NCBI RefSeq assembly: GCF_000686845.1
Contig: NZ_JMLS01000001.1
Location: 496,001 to 560,000 of the forward strand
DNA: 64,000 bases
Origin: Paenibacillus sp. UNC451MF
GTDB lineage: Bacteria; Bacillota; Bacilli; Paenibacillales; NBRC-103111
Direction of reading: 5' to 3'
Positions within the stretch are counted from its first letter, which is position 1; every line of letters begins with the position of its first letter. Positions 56,226 to 64,000 of this stretch are shown here, piece by piece. The notes under the pieces are model-generated. The model was not told the origin of the DNA. It searched no databases and saw only the letters and a list, made by a program, of their open reading frames with translations. The position numbers and the translations under genes are program-made.

Positions 56226-57496
56226 CTTTGCTTGTAGCGGTCGAGCAGCGAGGCCGCTTCCGCCCGGGTCATACGGCGGTCCGGCATAAACCGGTCCGCC
56301 GTAATGCCGTCGATCCAGCCTGCTTGCTTCAGGCTGGCGATAGCATTGGCCGACCATGCATCGGTCGGCACATCCTTGAACGGCGGCTGCGTCGCCGCCG
56401 TAGTGCTTGCCAGCGGCAGTGCCAGCCGCTGGAACATCGCGGCCACCTCGGCACGCGTGACGGGCTGGTCGGGACGAAGCGTCCCGTCCTCGTACCCGTC
56501 AAGCACACCGGCGGCCACAGCTTTACTCAAGGATGCGTAGGCCCAGTGCCCGGCCTTCACATCCTTGGCTTTTTCGGACAGGGGAGTACATACCCCTGTG
56601 CCATACACAACGCCTGTTACCGTAGTATCCGCGCAAACGCCCGTTGATGTGACTGGCAGGACCTGTGACAAGTTGAAGACACGGTCCAACAGAGTAATCC
56701 ACTCTGCACGTGACATTTCTTTATTTGGCAAAAACTGATTGCCTACGCCTTCAATAATCCCCTGTGAGCTTAATCGCGTAATCGATTCCCGCGCCCAATG
56801 ATCGCTAATGTCCGAAAAGGTGTCCTTTTGGCTTTGACCTGAAAGAGGCAAATAATCTTCTATGCCAAGAGCGATCGCTTGGGCCATTTTAGTTCTTACT
56901 TCATCATTGTTAAGCATGGCTGCATCTTTGGAGTTTGATAAGAAAGATGTCTCTACAAGAATGCTAGGGATGGTTCCCATTCGCACAACATAGACGGAGC
57001 TTTCCACCAAACCGAGGTTGTTCACCCCTACCGTCGTTACGAACTTGTTCAATACTTTTTCCGCCAATTCCTTGCTTTCCGGTGTAAGAGCGGCCATTTC
57101 CGGGCTTGCAGGATAATCGGTTTGTGGATAATCCTTATCATAGTATAAGACCATGGCTCCGCGAGATTCCGGATTGGAATATGAATTTGCATGAATCGAA
57201 ACGAACAGATCCGCTTTCTGAGCATTAGTATAATCGACCCGATCTTTTAAAGATACATAGGTGTCGTTTGTCCGCGTCATACTCACTTCATATCCTTGCT
57301 GTAGTAGTAAGTCTTTTAATTTTTGTGCAATGTCAAGATTAATGGTCTTCTCATAAAGACCGTTCACTCCGATAGCTCCGGGGTCCGAGCCGCCATGTCC
57401 CGCATCTACGACGATTTTTGCCGCAAAAGCTGATGGTGGGAAAGCTATCAGAAGTGCTATTAGTAAGATCATGATAGTATAAGGCCGGCGCTTCAA
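56195..57496 (-). CDS. N-acetylmuramoyl-L-alanine amidase with SLH repeats
   Basis: The 433-residue exported enzyme has a signal peptide (about 1-25), an amidase_3 domain (about 26-220) with VDAGHGGSDPGA (His), LYEKTINLD (Glu), FVSIHANSY (His) and ILVETSFLSN (Glu), then three S-layer-homology repeats (about 228-420) each with a W, a G(I/V)-(I/L)-(E/D)G and a RAE motif (MSRAEW, VTRAEV, MTRAEA). It would cleave the peptide stem from muramic acid while bound to wall polymers. TTG 57496 follows GAGGAGGGATTCGAA. The last nine codons lie in the terminator stem. Confidence 0.94.
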   Translation of the reverse strand: MKRRPYTIMILLIALLIAFPPSAFAAKIVVDAGHGGSDPGAIGVNGLYEKTINLDIAQKLKDLLLQQGYEVSMTRTNDTYVSLKDRVDYTNAQKADLFVSIHANSYSNPESRGAMVLYYDKDYPQTDYPASPEMAALTPESKELAEKVLNKFVTTVGVNNLGLVESSVYVVRMGTIPSILVETSFLSNSKDAAMLNNDEVRTKMAQAIALGIEDYLPLSGQSQKDTFSDISDHWARESITRLSSQGIIEGVGNQFLPNKEMSRAEWITLLDRVFNLSQVLPVTSTGVCADTTVTGVVYGTGVCTPLSEKAKDVKAGHWAYASLSKAVAAGVLDGYEDGTLRPDQPVTRAEVAAMFQRLALPLASTTAATQPPFKDVPTDAWSANAIASLKQAGWIDGITADRFMPDRRMTRAEAASLLDRYKQSTQKTTNRQP

Positions 57497-57569
57497 TTCG
57501 AATCCCTCCTCGTTATATTTTACAAGCTGTTCATGCGAGTTGTAAGCAGGTAACATTCTCCAAAATTAT

Positions 57570-57578
57570 GCTATAATA
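57570..57578 (+). promoter_or_regulatory. Extended -10 promoter of the DUF4321-maf genes
   Basis: TGCTATAAT (TGN plus perfect TATAAT) lies 41 bp before the DUF4321 start in the gap shared with the divergent amidase. The same nine bases occur before hemA. Confidence 0.5.
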
Positions 57579-57619
57579 CGAGGTGTGCATATCATCTGAT
57601 AGAGGAATGGGTACTCGAA

Positions 57620-57862
57620 GTGAAAAAAAATACATTTACTTTTATCTTATTGCTTATCATAGGACTAGTGGCTGGCGCCCTAGTGGGACAGCTATTAAGT
57701 CCGATATCCGCCTTATCGTTTTTGACGAAATCGGTCGAGCTTAACTGGGAACCGAAAGCGGATCTGCTTGTGCTTAAATACGATCTGCATATCCAGCTCA
57801 AACTAAATCTAATCAGTATCGCAGGGCTGGCAGCTGCATTTTGGCTCTACCGGAAACTGTAA
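57620..57862 (+). CDS. DUF4321 small membrane protein
   Basis: The 80-residue protein has two transmembrane helices (about 6-24 and 60-78) joined by a loop with LLSPISALSFL and KSVELNWEPKADLLVLKYDL. This layout fits DUF4321, small membrane proteins commonly encoded next to maf; the function is unknown. The start is GTG 57620, after AGAGGAATGGG. maf follows after 68 bp, and an extended -10 promoter precedes it. Confidence 0.82.
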   Translation: MKKNTFTFILLLIIGLVAGALVGQLLSPISALSFLTKSVELNWEPKADLLVLKYDLHIQLKLNLISIAGLAAAFWLYRKL

Positions 57863-57930
57863 AACAAATGAATCCGCCTTGAATTTTTGAAATGAAGGCC
57901 TACATACTATTCGAGCTAAGGAGTCTCTAT

Positions 57931-58536
57931 ATGTCGATTAATGAGCAAAAAACGCTGATTTTAGCTTCTTCATCACCGAGGCGGCAAGAATTGATCGGAT
58001 CGCTCCAACTGCCTTTTGAGATTCGGGTAAGTGACGTGAATGAAGATACGGAGCCTGGCCTAAAGCCCCATGAGATTGTGGAACAATTATCCAGTCGCAA
58101 AGCGGCGGCTGTCTGCGAAATGTATAAACGAGAGCATCGTACGGAAGGAATTGTTATCGGATCGGATACGATTGTCGTTCTTGACGATGAAGTGTTGGGC
58201 AAGCCAAAGGACGAGCAGGATGCGTTTCGGATGCTGAATATGCTGCAAGGCCGAAAACATGAGGTATACAGCGGAGTTGCTTGCATGGATTTAAACACTG
58301 GAGAGCATTTGGTTTCCCATCATGTTACATCTGTTTACATGAAGCCGTTGACGAAGACCCAGATCGAGCGTTATATTGGTACGGGCGAACCGATGGATAA
58401 GGCGGGCTCCTATGCCATTCAGGGTCTGGGTGCTACGATTATCGAACGTATTGAAGGCGATTATTTCAATGTTGTTGGACTTCCTGTCTCGCTGCTTAGC
58501 GATCTGCTGGGGCGTTTGGGCATTGCTGTTATTTGA
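57931..58536 (+). CDS. maf: Maf-type nucleotide pyrophosphatase
   Basis: A 201-residue septum-formation/Maf protein that hydrolyses non-canonical or modified dTTP/UTP-type nucleotides. Motifs are ILASSSPRRQEL (phosphate loop), SDVNEDTEPG, GSDTIVVLD, GKPKDEQDA and DKAGSYAIQG. ATG 57931 is placed by CTAAGGAGTC; ATG 57892 upstream lacks a ribosome site. Position before radC-mreB is as in B. subtilis. Confidence 0.96.
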   Translation: MSINEQKTLILASSSPRRQELIGSLQLPFEIRVSDVNEDTEPGLKPHEIVEQLSSRKAAAVCEMYKREHRTEGIVIGSDTIVVLDDEVLGKPKDEQDAFRMLNMLQGRKHEVYSGVACMDLNTGEHLVSHHVTSVYMKPLTKTQIERYIGTGEPMDKAGSYAIQGLGATIIERIEGDYFNVVGLPVSLLSDLLGRLGIAVI

Positions 58537-58546
58537 GTCTGCATCA

Positions 58547-58555
58547 TGATATAAT
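58547..58555 (+). promoter_or_regulatory. Extended -10 element upstream of radC
   Basis: TGATATAAT (TGN plus perfect TATAAT) lies 38 bp before the radC start; no -35 with good spacing is seen. Confidence 0.45.
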
Positions 58556-58593
58556 GATGGTTCCAACGACTTTTTGACGAAAGAGGGGAATGA

Positions 58594-59283
58594 ATGGAAT
58601 CGCCCAATTTAACATTGCGCGATGTCCCAAACGAAGAACGACCTAGAGAACGCATGATGCAGTATGGGGCTCAAGCATTAAGTAACGCGGAGCTGTTAGC
58701 TATTTTACTTCGTACCGGAACCGTTCAGGAGTCTGCCGTACACTTGGCACAGAGACTGCTGAGTCAAGCAGGTGGTCTGCGCAGTCTGGTCGATATGAGC
58801 TTGCAGCAAATAACCGAAATCAAAGGGATTGGCGCGGCCAAAGGCTTGCAAATCCAAGCTGGTATTGAGCTGGGCCGAAGACTGGCACGTAGCGGGATGA
58901 AAGAAACCGTAACGGTTCGATCTCCTGAGGATGTGTCAGGTTTATTGATGGAGGACATGCGTTATTTACAGAAAGAGCATTTTGTTTGTTTGTTTTTAAA
59001 TACAAAAAATCACATCATTGGTCAGGAAACGTTATCTATGGGAAGTTTGAATGCGGCAATCGTACATCCCCGGGAAGTATTTCGGGCTGCAATTAAGCGA
59101 AGCAGCGCTTCGATTATTTGCGTTCATAACCATCCGAGTGGCGATCCGACCCCAAGCTCCGAAGATATTCAGCTGACTCAACGTTTGGTTGAAGCAGGCG
59201 AAATTATCGGCATCGACGTACTGGATCACATTGTGATCGGTGACAGAAGATACGTTAGTTTGAAGGAGCAAGGCATGATGTAA
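58594..59283 (+). CDS. radC: RadC family JAMM-domain protein
   Basis: The 229-residue protein has an N-terminal helix-hairpin-helix part (GIGAAKGLQIQAG) and a C-terminal JAMM metalloprotease-like domain with the HNHPSGDPTPSSED zinc motif and an upstream Glu in the LLMED/LNTKNHIIG region. Its historic link with DNA repair is doubtful and the true role unknown. ATG follows GAGGGGAATGA. It is followed by mreB, as in B. subtilis. Confidence 0.95.
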   Translation: MESPNLTLRDVPNEERPRERMMQYGAQALSNAELLAILLRTGTVQESAVHLAQRLLSQAGGLRSLVDMSLQQITEIKGIGAAKGLQIQAGIELGRRLARSGMKETVTVRSPEDVSGLLMEDMRYLQKEHFVCLFLNTKNHIIGQETLSMGSLNAAIVHPREVFRAAIKRSSASIICVHNHPSGDPTPSSEDIQLTQRLVEAGEIIGIDVLDHIVIGDRRYVSLKEQGMM

Positions 59284-59289
59284 TATAAT
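59260..59289 (+). promoter_or_regulatory. Candidate promoter of mreB
   Basis: TTGAAG (59260-59265) and TATAAT (59284-59289) are 18 bp apart; the -35 lies within the end of radC. It would drive mreBCD and perhaps minCD. Confidence 0.45.
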
Positions 59290-59382
59290 AGTGGGAACCG
59301 TTGAAGTGAATGTTAATCGTGTAAAAACCTGGATTTTATAGCAGTTTTTTGGCATCGAGCCATTAGGAAGGGAGTACCGAGC

Positions 59383-60417
59383 ATGTTTGGTGGTTTTACA
59401 AAGGACCTGGGGATCGACCTCGGGACAGCAAATACATTGGTCTATGTAAAAGGTAAAGGGATTGTAGTAAGAGAGCCATCTGTTGTGGCACTGCGTACCG
59501 ATACCAAATCAATAGAGGCCGTAGGAAATGACGCAAAAAAAATGATTGGCCGTACTCCCGGAAACATTCGTGCAGTTCGTCCTATGAAGGATGGGGTCAT
59601 TGCCGATTTCGATACGACTTCGACGATGATTAAATATTTTATCCGTCAAGCCCAGAAGGACCGCTGGCTATTTCAACGCCATCCAAGTGTGATGGTGTGC
59701 GTCCCTTCAGGAATTACCGCAGTGGAGAAGCGAGCGGTAGAGGATGCGACCCGTCAAGCGGGTGCTCGTGATGCATTTACAATTGAAGAGCCGTTTGCTG
59801 CAGCGATCGGTGCGGATTTGCCAGTATGGGAGCCGACAGGCAGCATGGTTGTCGACATCGGTGGAGGTACTACCGAGGTAGCGGTCATTTCTTTGGGAGG
59901 CATCGTTACAAGCCGCTCTATCCGGGTTGCAGGAGACGAAATGGATGAAGCTATCACTCAATACATTAAGCGAACTTATAATCTGATGATCGGGGAACGC
60001 ACAGCGGAGTCGATTAAGATGGAGATCGGTTCGGCGCTGCCGATGGAGACTCCTGTTACCTTTGAGATACGCGGACGCGATTTGGTAAGCGGGCTTCCTA
60101 AGACAATGACAATAACTTCTGAAGAAATTACAGAAGCGCTCGGAGATACGGTGAACAGCATTGTGGATGCCGTTAAAGTAACATTGGAGAAGTGTCCGCC
60201 GGAGCTGTCCGCCGACATTATGGACCGTGGTATCGTGCTTACTGGTGGAGGCGGACTTTTACGCAATTTGGACAAGCTTTTGTCTCGCGAAACCGGTATG
60301 CCTGTTCTCGTGGCAGAGAATCCTTTGGATTGCGTAGCCATCGGAACAGGAAGAGCACTTGAAAACATTCATCTTTTCAAAATGAGATCAGGTCCTACAA
60401 GCAAATCCAGACGCTGA
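59383..60417 (+). CDS. mreB: Rod shape-determining protein MreB
   Basis: A 344-residue bacterial actin that guides lateral wall synthesis under the membrane. Nucleotide-binding motifs are [12 protein letters not shown] (phosphate 1), [15 protein letters not shown] (phosphate 2) and [13 protein letters not shown] (adenosine). The start ATG follows AAGGGAGTACCGAGC. It heads mreB-mreC-mreD-minC-minD. Confidence 0.98.
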   Translation: MFGGFTKDLGIDLGTANTLVYVKGKGIVVREPSVVALRTDTKSIEAVGNDAKKMIGRTPGNIRAVRPMKDGVIADFDTTSTMIKYFIRQAQKDRWLFQRHPSVMVCVPSGITAVEKRAVEDATRQAGARDAFTIEEPFAAAIGADLPVWEPTGSMVVDIGGGTTEVAVISLGGIVTSRSIRVAGDEMDEAITQYIKRTYNLMIGERTAESIKMEIGSALPMETPVTFEIRGRDLVSGLPKTMTITSEEITEALGDTVNSIVDAVKVTLEKCPPELSADIMDRGIVLTGGGGLLRNLDKLLSRETGMPVLVAENPLDCVAIGTGRALENIHLFKMRSGPTSKSRR

Positions 60418-60451
60418 TTATTAAGCTGTAAAGGTTAGAAGGTGTATAGCT

Positions 60452-61312
60452 TTGAAATTGTTGGGGAATAAAAGGCTGTTGATTTTGCTTCTCGGCCTTA
60501 TTTGTTTCATTGCCTTGATGGGTTTGACGCTGGGCAAACGCGGACAGACAACTTGGCCTGAAAAGTTCGTAGGTGACACGATTTCGTGGACACAAGGATT
60601 ATTTTATAAGCCCGCTGGCTACATAGCGGGTTTCTTTGAGGATATGAAGCAAATGCGTACGATTTTTGTCGAAAACAAAGTATTGAAGCAAACTTTGACA
60701 AAATATGCGCGCGATACGACTCGTCTGAATGATTTGGAGCAGCAAAACAAGCGGCTTCAGGATGCATTAGGCTTTACGGAGCGGCAGAAACAGGCGAACA
60801 ACTACACGTTTCGAATCGCCGAGGTCGTAGCCGTCAGTCCGGATTCATTGAACAATACAGTGCGGATTAATCTGGGTGAAAAAGACGGAGTCAAGCCGAA
60901 TATGGCGGTTGTTTCCGTGGATGGCTTGGTAGGTCGTGTCCTGCAAACCTTCTCCTTCTATTCGAATGTTCAGCTTCTTAATGGAGTGGATGACACTGCC
61001 AATGATTCCAAAGCGATTGCGGTAACGATCAAAAATCGCGAAAATGAATCATTCGGCATTATCGAAAGCTACGATCCTACCCAGCAAAAGCTGGTTATGA
61101 CAAAAATTGATCCGAACGACAAATTGGAAGTCGGAGACGAAGTGATCACTTCAGGATTGGGGCAGGTGTTTCCAAGAGGTATTCCGGTTGGCAAAGTCAT
61201 CTCAAGAAAACCGGGTAACTTCGGGATTTCTCATGAAGCGGTCATACAGCCTTTCGCCTCCTTTACCCACTTGCGTGAAGTGTTCGTCGTATTCGTTCCG
61301 GAGCAGGGGTGA
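60452..61312 (+). CDS. mreC: Rod shape-determining protein MreC
   Basis: The 286-residue protein has one N-terminal transmembrane helix (about 8-25), a coiled coil (about 70-108, LKQTLTKYARDTTRLNDLEQ), and a double beta-barrel extracellular domain (VSPDSLNNTVRINLG, GVKPNMAVVSVDGLVGRV, VITSGLGQVFPRGIPVG). It links MreB to the periplasmic wall enzymes. The start is TTG 60452 after GAAGGTG. It ends with GTGA that may also start mreD. Confidence 0.96.
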   Translation: MKLLGNKRLLILLLGLICFIALMGLTLGKRGQTTWPEKFVGDTISWTQGLFYKPAGYIAGFFEDMKQMRTIFVENKVLKQTLTKYARDTTRLNDLEQQNKRLQDALGFTERQKQANNYTFRIAEVVAVSPDSLNNTVRINLGEKDGVKPNMAVVSVDGLVGRVLQTFSFYSNVQLLNGVDDTANDSKAIAVTIKNRENESFGIIESYDPTQQKLVMTKIDPNDKLEVGDEVITSGLGQVFPRGIPVGKVISRKPGNFGISHEAVIQPFASFTHLREVFVVFVPEQG

Positions 61313-61317
61313 GGCTA

Positions 61318-61845
61318 ATGGCACGTAAATGGCTGTGGATCATCCTGACTGTTCTGTTGATTTTGGAAGGGACTTTGCTGCAGTGGATGATACCAAGCGT
61401 ATGGCAATCCAAAGTGTTCGTAGCACCGCATTTCATGCTCGTTATCGTCCTGTATATCGGTCTTTATGTAAATCGGCACACAGCATTATGGTATGGACTC
61501 ATTTTTGGCTTTTTGCAGGATTTGCTTTATTACTCTCCTATGCTAGGACCGATATCTTTTGCACTGGGGCTTACCGGCTATTTGGCAGGTTTAACGCACC
61601 GCCGACTTTACTCGAATATTGTCGTGAGCATGCTGGTCATTGCTTTTGGAAATTTATTCTACGAGGTTATCGTGTACGGACTGTATCGATTGTTCCAAAC
61701 TACACACCTGGATTTGCATTGGGCTTTCTTCCATCAGATGCTGCCTAGCACCTTGATCAATTTGCTCTTTGCACTTATCGTCTATGTACCCGTAAGGAAG
61801 CTGTTTGAGAGCATGCACATTGCAACGTCCGCCCAGGAGGAATAA
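61318..61845 (+). CDS. mreD: Rod shape-determining protein MreD
   Basis: A 175-residue membrane protein with about six transmembrane helices, partner of MreC in the elongasome. The GLIFGFLQDLLYYSPMLG segment is typical of MreD. ATG 61318 follows AGGGGTGAGG; GTG 61309, overlapping the mreC stop, is an alternative that would add three residues. Confidence 0.93.
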   Translation: MARKWLWIILTVLLILEGTLLQWMIPSVWQSKVFVAPHFMLVIVLYIGLYVNRHTALWYGLIFGFLQDLLYYSPMLGPISFALGLTGYLAGLTHRRLYSNIVVSMLVIAFGNLFYEVIVYGLYRLFQTTHLDLHWAFFHQMLPSTLINLLFALIVYVPVRKLFESMHIATSAQEE

Positions 61846-61915
61846 TTTTCAGCGAAAAAGAAGGAGATATGCTGAAAAAAGCCGAATGTTATAGGCTAGG
61901 GGGTTGGAGGATTGT

Positions 61916-62569
61916 ATGGCGGCAGTTAAGCATCACGTTACGATAAAAGGAGTTAAAGACGGGCTTGTATTTTTGCTTAATGATACCTGTGAATTTGATG
62001 AAGTCATCAAGGAGCTTAAACATAAGCTTGAAAAGACGCATCAGCAAATATTGACCGGCCCTATCATTCATGTTCATGTCAAACTTGGAACGCGGGATGC
62101 ATCCGACGAGGAGAAAGAGCAAATTCGTTCCATTATTAGTCAAAAGGGAAACCTGCTGATCCAATCGATAGAATCGCAAGCGGCGGACCCTTCGGCGTCC
62201 GTTTTTCATAATATGCCGGATGTCAGACTACTCAAAGGGATCGTCCGTTCCGGTCAGACGTTGTCTGAAGAGGGCAATATTTTATTTCTTGGGGATATTA
62301 ACCCCGGAGGCTCTATTGTCAGCTCAGGAAGCATCTATGTGATGGGATCATTGAAAGGTATGGCTCATGCGGGTGTGGACGGAGACGAATCGGTCGTTAT
62401 TGCCGCATCCCATCTAAGACCTACTCAGCTCAGGATTGCCGGTATTATTAGCAGGCCGCCCGATGAGTGGGGGATCAACGAAGCTTTCATGGAATTTGCC
62501 TACATAAAGGAAGGCAAAATGGAAATAGATAAAATCCATCATATGCATAAAATAGTGGCTAAGCAGTAA
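61916..62569 (+). CDS. minC: Septum site-determining protein MinC
   Basis: The 217-residue inhibitor of FtsZ polymerisation has an N-terminal domain (about 1-100) and a C-terminal beta-helix domain with the Gly-rich repeats NILFLGDINPGGSIVSSGSI and VMGSLKGMAHAG, which binds MinD. ATG 61916 follows GGAGGATTGT. It is the partner of minD 18 bp on. Confidence 0.96.
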   Translation: MAAVKHHVTIKGVKDGLVFLLNDTCEFDEVIKELKHKLEKTHQQILTGPIIHVHVKLGTRDASDEEKEQIRSIISQKGNLLIQSIESQAADPSASVFHNMPDVRLLKGIVRSGQTLSEEGNILFLGDINPGGSIVSSGSIYVMGSLKGMAHAGVDGDESVVIAASHLRPTQLRIAGIISRPPDEWGINEAFMEFAYIKEGKMEIDKIHHMHKIVAKQ

Positions 62570-62587
62570 TGAGAAGGAGTGGAGCGT

Positions 62588-63382
62588 ATGGGAGAAGCAA
62601 TTGTCATTACTTCGGGAAAAGGCGGTGTCGGTAAGACAACCACATCCGCTAATATCGGGACGGCACTGGCGCTTCAAGGGAAAAAAGTTTGCATGGTCGA
62701 CACCGATATCGGCCTGCGCAATCTGGATGTCGTCATGGGACTGGAGAACCGGATCATTTACGATTTGGTAGACGTAGCGGAAGGGCGCTGCCGATTGGCT
62801 CAAGCATTGGTGAAAGACAAGCGCTTTGACGAGCTCTACATGCTTCCTGCTGCTCAAACGAAAGACAAGCATTCGGTTTCGCCTGAAGCTGTACGGGATA
62901 TCGTGCTGGAATTAAAGCGCGATTTTGAATTTGTGATCATTGATTGTCCTGCGGGCATTGAGCAAGGATTCAAAAATGCTGTTGCCGGTGCAGACAAAGC
63001 CATCGTAGTAACAACGCCGGAAAATGCGGCAGTGCGCGATGCGGACCGTATTATCGGATTGCTGGAGAACGAACGTATCGAATCACCTAAGCTCGTCATT
63101 AACCGTATTCGTGCTAATATGGTGAAGAAGGGCGAGATGCTCGATATAGACGAAATTTGCTCCGTATTGGCCATTGATTTGCTAGGTATTGTTCCGGATG
63201 ATGAATATGTCATAAAAGCTGCCAATATGGGCGAGCCTACCGTGATGAATCCGAATTCTCGCGCGGCAATAGCATACCGTAACATTGCACGCCGTATATT
63301 AGGTGATACGGTACCGTTGATGCCAATGGACGAAAAGTCCGGGGTCATTAGCAAATTGAAGAAGTTTATCGGAATAGGATGA
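62588..63382 (+). CDS. minD: Septum site-determining ATPase MinD
   Basis: A 264-residue ParA/MinD ATPase that brings MinC to the poles. It has the deviant Walker A GKGGVGKTT (about 11-19), the CMVDTDIGLRNLDVVMG switch region, and an amphipathic C-terminal membrane-targeting helix (ISKLKKFIGIG). ATG 62588 follows AAGGAGTGGAGC. The rodA-type gene begins five bp after the stop. Confidence 0.98.
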   Translation: MGEAIVITSGKGGVGKTTTSANIGTALALQGKKVCMVDTDIGLRNLDVVMGLENRIIYDLVDVAEGRCRLAQALVKDKRFDELYMLPAAQTKDKHSVSPEAVRDIVLELKRDFEFVIIDCPAGIEQGFKNAVAGADKAIVVTTPENAAVRDADRIIGLLENERIESPKLVINRIRANMVKKGEMLDIDEICSVLAIDLLGIVPDDEYVIKAANMGEPTVMNPNSRAAIAYRNIARRILGDTVPLMPMDEKSGVISKLKKFIGIG

Positions 63383-63387
63383 TCGGA

Positions 63388-64000
63388 GTTGCTGCATAAA
63401 TTAAAGAAGATCGATATTCCCATCGTTGTCATTCTACTAACATTCATGGTTATCAGCACACTGCTCGTGTACAGTGCTACGCTCGATGACCCGAATATTG
63501 TTTTCGATCTGAAAAAAATAATCCTCATCTACGTCATCTCTCTGATAGCCTTTGTCGGCTTAACATTTGTCGACTACCGTGCTTTTTTGAAAATATCTCC
63601 GTATTTGTATATTGCAGGCTTGGGCCTGCTTGCGGCGGTATATAAGTTCGGTATGGAAATCAATGGAGCGAAAAGCTGGTTTCAGCTTCCGGGAGGACTG
63701 CTGTTTCAGCCGGCTGAGCTGATGAAGCTTATGCTGATTATCGGATTAGCCGCATTTCTTGCCCGTAGGCAGGGGGAACCGCTGTTATTTTTTACCGATG
63801 TGATCCCTGTGGGTACGATTGTTTTAGTCCCTTTTGTTTTGGTTCTAATTCAGCCCGATTTGGGGAACGCGATTATATTTATCGTCGTATTCATCGGTAT
63901 GCTGTGGATCGGGAATGTGAAATACTTGCATTTTTTGATAGGTGTGCTCATTGCAATCGCTGCATTGGTGCTGTTCATGTATTTGTTCACTCACTACCAT
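63388..64000 (+). CDS. rodA: RodA/FtsW/SpoVE family protein (3' partial)
   Basis: The frame starts with TTG 63388, preceded by AGGATGATCGGAG, and remains open to the window edge (204 codons). Hydrophobic segments and the family motifs GAKSWFQLPGG, FQPAELMKL and IQPDLGNAIIF identify a SEDS glycosyltransferase that polymerises glycan strands. Beside mreBCD-minCD, the rod-elongation member RodA is the most likely, but SpoVE or FtsW cannot be excluded without the rest. In B. subtilis the genes after minD are spoIVFA/spoIVFB instead. Confidence 0.88.

Noticed and set aside
62854-63528. A 224-codon open frame on the minus strand
   Set aside because: It lies opposite minD and the rodA-type gene, both with intact motifs; the product is Ser/Ile-rich and has no recognisable features.
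1-64000. Mobile elements, CRISPR arrays, rRNA and tRNA genes
   Set aside because: No transposase, integrase, regularly spaced repeat, or rRNA/tRNA sequence was found; gene order is that of a core chromosome.

Overview
The window is one continuous stretch of chromosome from an endospore-forming Firmicute, most likely a member of the Paenibacillaceae. The evidence is two gerA-type germinant-receptor clusters, other spore genes (gerM, an asnO-like synthetase, cwlD-like amidase, lonB, spoVID, a spoIIB-like gene), strong AGGAGG-type ribosome binding sites with frequent TTG/GTG starts, and a backbone order close to Bacillus subtilis: ysoA-like, tig, clpX, lonB, lonA, engB, hemA-X-C-D-B-L, spoVID, valS, folC, spoIIB-like, maf, radC, mreBCD, minCD. 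Differences from B. subtilis point away from Bacillus itself: clpP and ispG sit inside the protease block, uroporphyrinogen-III synthase is fused to a CobA-type methyltransferase, hemE-hemH lie inside the heme block, murC follows folC, and a RodA-type gene follows minD. No rRNA, tRNA, CRISPR array, insertion sequence or prophage was seen.

Layout. 1-1.7 kb: end of a methyltransferase and a metallo-beta-lactamase-fold hydrolase. 1.8-7.1 kb: germination cluster 1 (A-B-C, a two-helix small protein, and a short divergent GerC-like lipoprotein). 7.1-8.6 kb, minus strand: a PAS-GGDEF diguanylate cyclase and a PgpA-family protein. 8.8-11.5 kb: gerM-rph-rdgB. 11.6-13.4 kb, minus strand: asparagine synthetase. 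13.7-14.2 kb: an overlapping pair of small unknown genes. 14.4-18.1 kb: germination cluster 2 in B-A-C order. 18.2-30.7 kb: chaperone/protease block (ysoA-like, tig, clpP, clpX, lonB, lonA, engB) with ispG, a polysaccharide-deacetylase-like gene and a CwlD-like amidase among it. 31.1-33.1 kb: two unknown genes around speD. 33.2-43.4 kb: heme/siroheme block hemA-hemX-precorrin-2 dehydrogenase-hemC-cobA/hemD-hemB-hemE-hemH-hemL. 43.5-47.6 kb: a phosphodiester-glycosidase-like protein with a long low-complexity tail, a pseudouridine synthase and spoVID. 47.7-53.7 kb: a T-box leader, valS, folC, murC. 53.8-54.6 kb: a Fur-box-controlled DUF1450 gene and a ferritin. 54.8-57.5 kb: a SpoIIB-like SPOR protein and an amidase with SLH repeats. 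57.6-64 kb: DUF4321, maf, radC, mreBCD, minCD and the start of rodA.

The genes share a few themes: sensing germinants and altering cortex peptidoglycan in the spore, protein quality control, making heme and siroheme from glutamyl-tRNA, and elongation and placement of the division site. Most of the window is core genome. The parts most worth a second look are the extra lipoprotein and small membrane protein in germination cluster 1, the overlapping small-gene pair near 13.7 kb, the Fur box upstream of a ferritin, coding sequence that doubles as terminator at two loci, and possible structured leaders of speD and lonA. All functions are assigned by reading motifs and gene order; no database search was possible.
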